This document shows, one piece after another, positions 6,073 through 8,459 of a DNA stretch of 8,459 nucleotides. Position 1 is the stretch's first letter. The number at the start of each line of letters is the position of its first letter. A program made the translations under genes and the position numbers. The notes below the pieces were generated by a model. The model was not told where the DNA came from, ran no database searches, and was given only the letters and a program-made list of their open reading frames with translations. The DNA is from JBGPLH01 sp041486365 [NCBI: Thermodesulfobacteriota bacterium]. Its GTDB lineage: Bacteria; JAUYMQ01. The stretch is taken from the NCBI GenBank assembly GCA_041486365.1, contig JBGPLH010000129.1, positions 1 through 8,459 on the forward strand. The letters are read 5' to 3'.

Positions 6073-8459
6073 GCCTGGGCACCGGCCCCCAGCGAAGAAG
6101 GGGTCCGTAGCGCGTCTCGATGATCGGGCGGATGTCCTGCCTCGAGGGCGGCGGAAACCTCCGCGCATTCGGTACGGGGCCGTAATCCGATTCGCAACGG
6201 GACCGGGAATTGCGGCGGAAACGATCGATCTCCGGAAGCAGGTCCACCGTCGGATCATTGAACTTCTCCCGCACGCTGATCACGGCTGCATAGGGGAGGA
6301 AATAATCGTGCCGGCTGGAAAGCAGCGCTTCCACGAGGCGCGCGAGATAGTCCCGAGCGTCCGTGCCTGACAGAGGTTCGATGATGCGCTCCGAACGCGC
6401 CCGCTTGAAGAGGTCGCCCGGCAGGATCGCCGCTCGGAAGTTTTCGCTCACCGGCCGGTCCGCGGCAGCGAGCGCGATCACCGTCATGAAAAGCGGAAGG
6501 TAGTCACTTTCCCCGAGCTTCCCCCTGTCCTTGAGCACGCAACGCAAGACCGCGTCCAGTCCGGGGGACACGATCTCCGTCCTGCCGTGCAGGCTCACGT
6601 GGACCTCTCTCGTGCCACCCCCCGGCGCGGAAAGATGGACGGTCAGCGGAATCGACGGCAAGAACTCGTCCGCCTTCTCCAGCGCGTCGGCATTCCCGAA
6701 TCGGATAACCTTCCAGCGCGAAAGATCCCGCAGGTTCAGCGTTTCCGCATTCTCGTGCCAGATTTCCAGCGTCCGCCGGACGCTCTCGCGCTCCGAGCGC
6801 CCGAAGGGACCCGTCGGTCCCGTCCCCGCCAGCTCTCTCCGGGAAAACCGCTCCTCGTAGGCCTCGAGTGCCCGGGCTGGATCTCCCCCCCCCTGCACGA
6901 AGGCTTCCCGCGCGATCCAGGTCCTGTCGAGAACGGATTCAGCGAGCGGTTCCTCCCGGTCCTCGCTCGTTTCGAGTTCATCCTCGAAGATGCCGAGGGC
7001 GTACTGCGCCGCTCCCTGGAGGGGGCACTCGATGAACTTCCGCAGGGCGGTCAGCGAAAGAGAGAGCCGCTCAATGGGCGCGGCCAGATCCCTCTCCGGA
7101 AGTGTTTCCAGCCGCAGATGGGGAGCCAGGCGTTCGCGCGCCGGGATCGAGAGGCTCTCGAGCAGCACCTCCCTCGCCGAAGGCAACGGCTTGTCCTTCA
7201 GGTAATCGAGGAGGTTCTTCCGGAGCGCGTACAGGAGCGCGCCCCGGCGGGCGGCCGGATCGGCGCTGGTGAGATTTTTCGATCCGTCCGCAGTTCCCAG
7301 ATCGGGGAAGTAGTTTCCGTCGTAACGGCTCACCGGATGGCGAACGGAAAGCGACGCCAGAATCTCCGGCCGCGCGTGCTCGCGAAGCAGGAACTGCAGC
7401 TCACGGATGACCGTCGACGGCTCGAGATCTTCCCCGGTCTGCGCGTCGCGGGAAACGAAGCTGAGAACCGCCCTTTCCCGGGCGGAAAGCAACATTTCGA
7501 GGAAGAGGTAACGATCTCGCTCCGTGATGGTCGCGTCACCCGCCTGTCGCTTCTCGGCGCGCAGGTCGATCCGATCGTTGCGCTCCGTCGCGGGGAACTT
7601 CCCCTCCCCCAGGCCCATCGCGAAGATCACCCTGAAGGGGATCGCGCGCAGGGCCATGAAGGTGCCCACGGCAACGCCGCTTCGATCGAGGCGCCCGCGG
7701 CGGGATTCCTGATCCGCGAGGGCGCCCTCGAGGAACTCGCGGGCCACGCCGAAGGAAATCGGCCGCCCCTCGAGGTCCGCCTTCGCCGATTCGCGGATGG
7801 CATCCGCAGTACGATCGAGAATCCCCTCGTCGACCGGACTCGAGGGAACGACGAAGGTCCGCACCAATACCGCGAAGTACTCCGCCCAGGTTTCCAGGGG
7901 CAGGGACGCGCCCCGGCAGAACCGCGCCTCCGAAATGAGCTTCCGCGCCAGCGATATCATGCCGGCCGCCGCGGGGATCTGCCCCGGCGAGATTTCCAGC
8001 GGCAGGCAGGCCGTCGCGCCCTCCCCCCAGATCCCGGGACCGCCGCCGCGCGGCTCCGTCATGAAGGTTCCGAGCGCCATGCGGCGCAGAGCCTGGTCCC
8101 AGTTATAGAGGTCCTTCGGGTGAACGTAGGTATTCCGGAACTCGTCGCGATCCGCCCCGAACAGGACGTTCAGCTGGTCGCACCAGGATCGAAGGCGATC
8201 CGTCTCCCCGCCCGAGGCCGCTCCGGCGATGCAGGGATGCGTGAGCAGGCGAACCATCTCGGACCGGCCCAATCTTCCCGAGGGAAGCGCGAGGAGAAGC
8301 TCGATGGCCTCGGACACCCGGCTCTCGCTTCCCTTGGGGTTCTGCACGAGGTTCAAAGGAATCTGGTGCAATTGAAAGAAGACGGTCTCGATGTGGGGGA
8401 GGTAGGCTTCGGCCGCAGGTTCGCTCATCGCGATCGCTATTTCGTGGAATCGAAGCCTC
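6056..8459 (-). CDS. recC: RecBCD subunit RecC, C-terminal part (5' end outside window)
   Basis: RecC is the scaffold and Chi-recognising subunit of RecBCD, with inactive helicase-like and nuclease-like domains. The last 800 residues are present. The frame stays open from the first in-window Met codon (8428) to the window edge, reading RLRFHEIAIA before it, so that Met is almost certainly internal. E. coli RecC has 1122 residues, and the segment here aligns from roughly the IIVMVADIDSYSPFIQ region onward, so several hundred N-terminal residues are missing from view. Counting from Met 8428, recognisable parts are NWDQALRRMALGTFM (109-123; E. coli WRFGLTRMLLGYAM), LRAIPFRVIFAMGLGEGKFP (260-279; E. 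coli MRSIPFKVVCLLGMNDGVYP), TERDRYLFLEMLLSA (302-316), FVSRDAQTGEDLEPSTVIREL (324-344) and LTALRKFIECPLQGAAQY (459-476), the start of the nuclease-like domain. No Walker A or catalytic D-x-K motif is seen in this part, as expected for RecC. Most known Chi-contact residues lie in the missing N-terminal half, so Chi cannot be predicted. recC is the first gene of the three; its promoter is outside the window. Confidence 0.95.
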   Translation of the reverse strand, partial: RLRFHEIAIAMSEPAAEAYLPHIETVFFQLHQIPLNLVQNPKGSESRVSEAIELLLALPSGRLGRSEMVRLLTHPCIAGAASGGETDRLRSWCDQLNVLFGADRDEFRNTYVHPKDLYNWDQALRRMALGTFMTEPRGGGPGIWGEGATACLPLEISPGQIPAAAGMISLARKLISEARFCRGASLPLETWAEYFAVLVRTFVVPSSPVDEGILDRTADAIRESAKADLEGRPISFGVAREFLEGALADQESRRGRLDRSGVAVGTFMALRAIPFRVIFAMGLGEGKFPATERNDRIDLRAEKRQAGDATITERDRYLFLEMLLSARERAVLSFVSRDAQTGEDLEPSTVIRELQFLLREHARPEILASLSVRHPVSRYDGNYFPDLGTADGSKNLTSADPAARRGALLYALRKNLLDYLKDKPLPSAREVLLESLSIPARERLAPHLRLETLPERDLAAPIERLSLSLTALRKFIECPLQGAAQYALGIFEDELETSEDREEPLAESVLDRTWIAREAFVQGGGDPARALEAYEERFSRRELAGTGPTGPFGRSERESVRRTLEIWHENAETLNLRDLSRWKVIRFGNADALEKADEFLPSIPLTVHLSAPGGGTREVHVSLHGRTEIVSPGLDAVLRCVLKDRGKLGESDYLPLFMTVIALAAADRPVSENFRAAILPGDLFKRARSERIIEPLSGTDARDYLARLVEALLSSRHDYFLPYAAVISVREKFNDPTVDLLPEIDRFRRNSRSRCESDYGPVPNARRFPPPSRQDIRPIIETRYGPLLRWGPVPRQGRKA

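Noticed and set aside
6060-6197. 46-residue N-terminal extension of RecB
   Set aside because: It reads through the conserved end of recC. The ATG at 6059 places Walker A at the normal position and has an ATGA overlap and ribosome binding site.
1-8459. Novel defence system or mobile island
   Set aside because: The genes are a housekeeping recCBD operon and a GST. There are no repeats, integrase, transposase, tRNA or composition break visible. RecBCD does degrade phage DNA, but this is well known.

Overview
The window is a GC-rich stretch (GC clearly above 60% by eye, strong G/C third-position bias, long false antisense ORFs) of bacterial chromosome. It holds four genes and almost no non-coding DNA. 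RecBCD plus a glutathione S-transferase suggests a Gram-negative proteobacterium or a related high-GC phylum. The sequence alone does not fix the lineage.

Layout: a complete plus-strand gene for a glutathione S-transferase of the GTT2-like type (25-633) comes first. A 63-base convergent intergenic region follows, containing a GC-rich hairpin (671-693) that can serve as a terminator for both sides. The rest of the window, 697 to the right edge, is one minus-strand operon read right to left: recC (C-terminal ~800 codons, 5' end beyond the window), recB (complete, 1079 aa) and recD (complete, 708 aa).

How the genes work together: RecB, RecC and RecD form the heterotrimeric RecBCD helicase-nuclease (exonuclease V). 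It binds double-strand DNA ends, unwinds with two motors (RecB 3'-5', RecD 5'-3'), degrades DNA with the single RecB nuclease domain, and after Chi recognition by RecC loads RecA for recombinational repair. It also destroys unprotected foreign linear DNA. All helicase motifs of RecB and RecD and the nuclease residues of RecB are present. Both junctions are 4-base stop/start overlaps (recC-recB ATGA, recB-recD GTGA) with good Shine-Dalgarno sequences, which points to translational coupling of the three subunits. Both starts lie well inside the longest possible ORFs, so naive ORF calls would give RecB 46 and RecD 23 extra residues.

I see no RNA gene, mobile element, CRISPR array or inverted-repeat boundary, and no clear evidence of a new system. 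The items worth a second look are small: an unusual Tyr in RecB motif V, poly-G tracts of 7-9 bases in all three rec genes, and length differences of RecB and RecD from the E. coli proteins.
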